Position numbers and translations under genes: made by a program. From Takakia lepidozioides (Eukaryota > Streptophyta > Takakiopsida > Takakiales > Takakiaceae): DNA of 60,000 bases. The notes under the pieces were generated by a model, which was given only the letters and a program-made list of their open reading frames with translations, had not been told where the DNA came from and did no database searches. Shown piece after piece: positions 56,401-60,000 of this stretch (position 1 is the stretch's first letter; every line of letters begins with the position of its first letter). The stretch is from the NCBI GenBank assembly GCA_030704615.1, contig CM060732.1, positions 51,195,053 to 51,255,052 on the forward strand, read 5' to 3'.

Positions 56401-57280
56401 TTCCAGCTGTCTCCTGTAATATTTCCAGTTCCATGACTCTTGATGTGCAGGTACTACATTTGCACTAGATGGTTTTAGTATGTGCAATTGGTTCTCCAGC
56501 AGTGTCTCTAAACACCAGTCTGCATCTTCTCTGTCTGTTGTGGTTGGGTTTTCGTCTTACTAATGCCTGTGCATTGCCAACTGGGTTTGGAGTATTGGGT
56601 TCATATTTCCAGCAGTGCGGTTATGAATGCCTTGTGCCACAACAAGTGGCTTTGGTGAAAGCAATGATACTGCCCAATATGTATTGGAAGTTTTATTATG
56701 GTTATGTGCACCAAGTGCTTGCCAGCCCAGGTTTTAATGTCTCTATTCACAAGATCAAGGGCCAGGATGCCAGACCATGTATGGTCTGTATTGAATTAAC
56801 TTATCAGATGGAGAAACCATCCCTTGTATATTAACGTGGCACCCTCACAGACTAGCCTAAAGGACATCTTCCTGTGAACTTAAACCGACATTGGCTCCTC
56901 ACTCCCACGAAAATGAGTCATAAGCTTCTATGATGGTGATGTTGCAAAACTTCAAACTCTAACCAAGGCATACTGCAGAGGGAGGCCCGTAGGAATGATA
57001 ATGTGGTGTAATTGTCTGATAATCTTCAGCAATCTGACTGTCTTAGGAAGAGCTAACAAATTGCAAATGCCATCTGTCTTGCACTTTGTTGCCAGTGTAC
57101 ACACAACTTTTAATGGTCATAGCACAATAAACAACACCACAGGAAACTCAAAAAGCCTTAATGGACAAGCATGCATGTTACAAGTGGTGGTGAGAATGGA
57201 TAAAAGTAACAATACCCAAGCATGCAGAGACCCCCACCAGTGGACAGAACTTGAAGATGGCCTCAAAGAATGTGAGACAA
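56401..57280. other. unassigned region
   Basis: A 121-codon plus-strand ORF (56469-56834) has no family motif. Nothing else recognised. Confidence 0.35.
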
Positions 57281-57939
57281 GGTAGGAGCTCTTAGAAAAA
57301 CTTCTATCAGTCGAGCTGTCCTAAAGATTCAGACCTGGCCACTGATCTGGTATTTGCACAGATTACAGCCTACAACACCAATTTGAGTATAAAAAGTGAG
57401 TACTGTTAAGCTACAAATTCAGTACTACTCAAATCATTTACAGAAGACCACAATTATATCACAAACACAATTGCATGTAGACAAGCAAATGTTATGAAGC
57501 CGAAAAACGGGTGGAAAAACTAGTAGCAGGGCTGTAACCAGTGTGTGCTTACCAACAGCCGATTGAAAGAGAAGGCACAAGATAGAACCACAGGACATAG
57601 CCACAAACAAGAGAGCTATATAGCATAAGGGTCCAAGGCTCAATCACTGTCAACTTGGGCTTGAAAATCTCTCACCAGCAAGTTGGACCGATCCCCCCCC
57701 AACCCCTCCCATCGATTTTGGACTAAGCCCAAATCGATGCCTGCAATTTCCACAAGCAAACTCAAATCCTTAGCTCACAATCGCAATGGTACTATTACAT
57801 TAAAAGCCAAATATCCTAAGATAGGAACAATATACAACACAGGATGACATTCATAAAGACCCGGGCAGTCAGTGAATTACCTGTGAAACTCATCTCTTGT
57901 AGGAGGGTCTAAGCAATATAGCCCATGCATGCCATTGGT
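57280..57939 (-). other. 3' region of the coiled-coil gene, duplicated
   Basis: Probably intron or 3' untranslated sequence; it matches 50280-50800 in reverse orientation. A run of C at 57692-57699 is a homopolymer. Confidence 0.4.
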
Positions 57940-60000
57940 CACCATTCTGTCAGCAGATGATCGAAGGTTGACCATGGCCATGCTACGTTGGGGACTACAT
58001 TCGGTGAGCGCTAGTTGTGGTTGCAGCACTGTGGTCAACTGCGTCAGCTGTTGTAGCCGTGTTCTTGCCAACATCGATGCTAATTCTGAATCTCCTACCT
58101 GCCCCAACCAATTTTCTTTAAATGTCTTTCTCAAATATAAGGGTGAAACACCTGAATTATAGGAAAAAATGGGGTAGGAATCGCACATCATTGTGAGATG
58201 TCCATCATCCCTTCACTTAGCCAGTAAGGGCCCTCCTCATTTTCCAATGGGGATGGTACATTGGAAGTTGATCGAAACATTCATAATGGAAGCATGAAGA
58301 GGAGGGGAATGAGGAGCGCACTTTGTCACTGGCAGCATTGGCCACATCGCGAGCTGTGACAGTGCGTTTGACACGCTCACGCACCTGGGAGCAGTGCTGC
58401 ACCTTAATCTCTTCCTCAAGCGCAACCTTCTCGCCCTTGAGCTTGTTCATTTCCAACAGCAGTTGGTTCACAGTGTTCATTAAATCCAACTTCTCCAGTG
58501 GAATGCGTCCACGTGGTTGCCTCACCAAAAACTGCACCCCGACACTCCCTTCAGCGTTCCTAGGATTGAGAGTGGGGAACAAGAGGGATAGAGCAGTCAA
58601 AGATCACATACACCAGTGGGTGTCCTCTGCCAGAGCGTAAGTGCATTTTGTAATCCAAATACTGACTGAAACAGGATTATACAAGGAAAAAATTGTAAGC
58701 TGAAGCCTGGTGAAAAGGTCTTTTCAGGAAACCTTGGTTGTGGGTTACCTTCTGATTTAGCTTCAGTGTCTCCAATTCTGTTTTGACTTTCTCATTTTCC
58801 TGCATTTCATCCCCAGCATACCATTAGGTCTGCCTGCAGTGTTCCGGCTGCCGGCGGTCCCTAAGTAAAGTTTAGGTCATACAGAAACACGTTCTACACT
58901 AGGATGTAGAGCCTTGACCTTTCATATTGGCAGCAACCAAGAGAGGGCTCCAGCAAGTAACATAACAAAATGAACAAGACAGACCTTGCGCAGGGCAAAG
59001 CTCTGTGACACAAGCTGTGATCGGGCAGAGGTTTCATCCCTGAGGCTGGATTCCAGCAAGGCACGCGAGCCCTCCACAGCTGCCAGCTTATTTTGCAGAG
59101 CGATACATTCTTGCTGGACCTCTGCAAACCTGCTCTGTCCTGCTGCTTCCTCCGTCTCGTACATCTTCAACTTTGCCTTCAACTGCTTCACTTCGGCATC
59201 GAACAAATTCTGCAACGAGACACCTCCCACCACCCTCCAATGACTTTTTTCACAACAAACGACTAAGCTCATGGCCAATTTTCAGTGTCTCTCCTATCCC
59301 CGATGACTCCCACCAATATCTGTACATTCAACTGAAAGAAAACTTCAAATGGTCTGCGAGTTTGAGTTGGCTCAAGGCAGACAATTCATCCAATCTTATC
59401 ACCCATCTTGGAACAATGCTGCTTTTGTGTCTGCTGATTGTGATTACTGATATGTAAGTGTATGTGTACCACACTGCCACACATTAGAATTTCCACAAAC
59501 AAACCACGGAACACGCTCATGGATCTGCATAGGATACGAGGTGTAAGTGTTGTGTCCAATGGAAGTAAACCTGTGTACTCACAAGCAACACCTATGAACC
59601 AAAGGCCCTCACCTTCACTTTGTCACACAAATAGCCCAGACAGCACCTTTTAGGTCTACTAAGAGCAAATTTCCTGGAGCCTTTCTTACACTACAGTATC
59701 AGCATGATAGCCCTATTTCAAGAATTGGCATGTCCAGTTTGCAACTATTGAAATGCTCATGTCAGCTTCTAAAGGAAATCACATAACGCTACCATGTACC
59801 TGAAGCTTATTCATAGGAGTTAGAAGGACAAGCACCTGCAATGAATGCAGCTCTTGTCGCAGCATATTTTTTTCAAAAGCGACATCATCATTGGTGGCCG
59901 AAATTGCTTGCTGGGTCATGGTATGCTTCACATCCCTATCTTGTGCTACTTGCAACTCTGCTCTCAGATCCTCATTCTCATGCTTCAACTGCACTCCACC
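57940..60000 (-). CDS. coiled-coil protein, 3' part, continues beyond window
   Basis: Minus-strand gene entering from the right edge. Exons seen: about 59988-59836 (LKHENEDLRAELQVAQDRD .. LRQELHSLQ), 59209-58985 (NLFDAEVKQLKAKLKMYETE .. SFALRK), 58799-58749 (ENEKVKTELETLKLNQK), about 58531-58290 (FLVRQPRGRIPLEKLDLMN .. EEEIKVQ .. RVKRTVTARDVA) and about 58105-57940 (VGDSELASMLARTRLQQLTQ .. SADRM). The first four splice phases agree; the last donor is uncertain. Heptad-like Leu and high Glu/Lys indicate extended coiled coils. I do not recognise the family; cytoskeletal or tethering proteins are possible. A decayed inverted copy lies at 49.8-50.8 kb. Where the C-terminus ends is not settled. 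Confidence 0.6.

Overview
The window looks like nuclear DNA of a land plant, probably a seed-free one. It has GT-AG introns, plant-only families (CASP-like membrane protein, plant ClpT, multi-repeat organellar mTERF, PLS-type PPR relics, a plant-type AT-hook protein), simple repeats, and long gene-poor stretches full of transposon debris. No species is claimed.

Layout. 1-18 kb: three paralogous HMG-box/AT-hook genes (+ at 2.5-3.9 kb, - at 5.2-6.6 kb, - at 15.0-16.0 kb), each with a recognisably conserved upstream promoter/leader block 1.7-2.2 kb away; a complete six-exon ClpT-like gene (- 9.7-12.0 kb) sits between them, with a 57-bp coding-compatible minisatellite at 13.5 kb. 19-22.5 kb: a divergent CASP-like / mTERF pair, the mTERF copy being a truncated pseudogene. 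22.5-26.4 kb: non-coding, repeat-rich. 26.8-38.2 kb: one intact-looking Mutator-like DNA transposon. 38.2-41.4 kb: tandem PPR pseudogene units. 42-48 kb: decayed CASP-like copy interrupted by a hAT-like insertion, a satellite array, and an 800-bp inverted-repeat element. 49-60 kb: an unknown 223-aa ORF, an inverted duplicate of a coiled-coil gene, a full-length mTERF gene (53.5-55.4 kb), a WDR5 retro-fragment, and the 3' part of a coiled-coil gene running off the right edge.

The main discovery is the 11,367-bp transposon at 26815-38181. It has imperfect terminal inverted repeats and a perfect 9-bp target duplication (TTTCCAGAG, 26806-26814 and 38182-38190) inside a PPR relic. It carries two divergent genes: a SWIM-zinc-finger MULE-type transposase (+ 34049-37563), and a ten-exon gene (- 33293-27504) whose roughly 1,224-residue product joins a ParB-like domain (DGNHR motif) to a beta-class amino-DNA-methyltransferase fold. 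ParB-methyltransferase fusions are familiar from bacteria and phages, not from plant transposons. Two introns of this gene hold about eleven copies of a 22-24-bp interrupted palindrome, plausible binding or methylation sites of the element's own proteins. Three single-base frame breaks, two of them in A/T homopolymer runs, interrupt otherwise perfectly phased coding sequences, so the copy is either recently decayed or carries consensus errors.

All family assignments rest on motif recognition by eye; no database search was possible.
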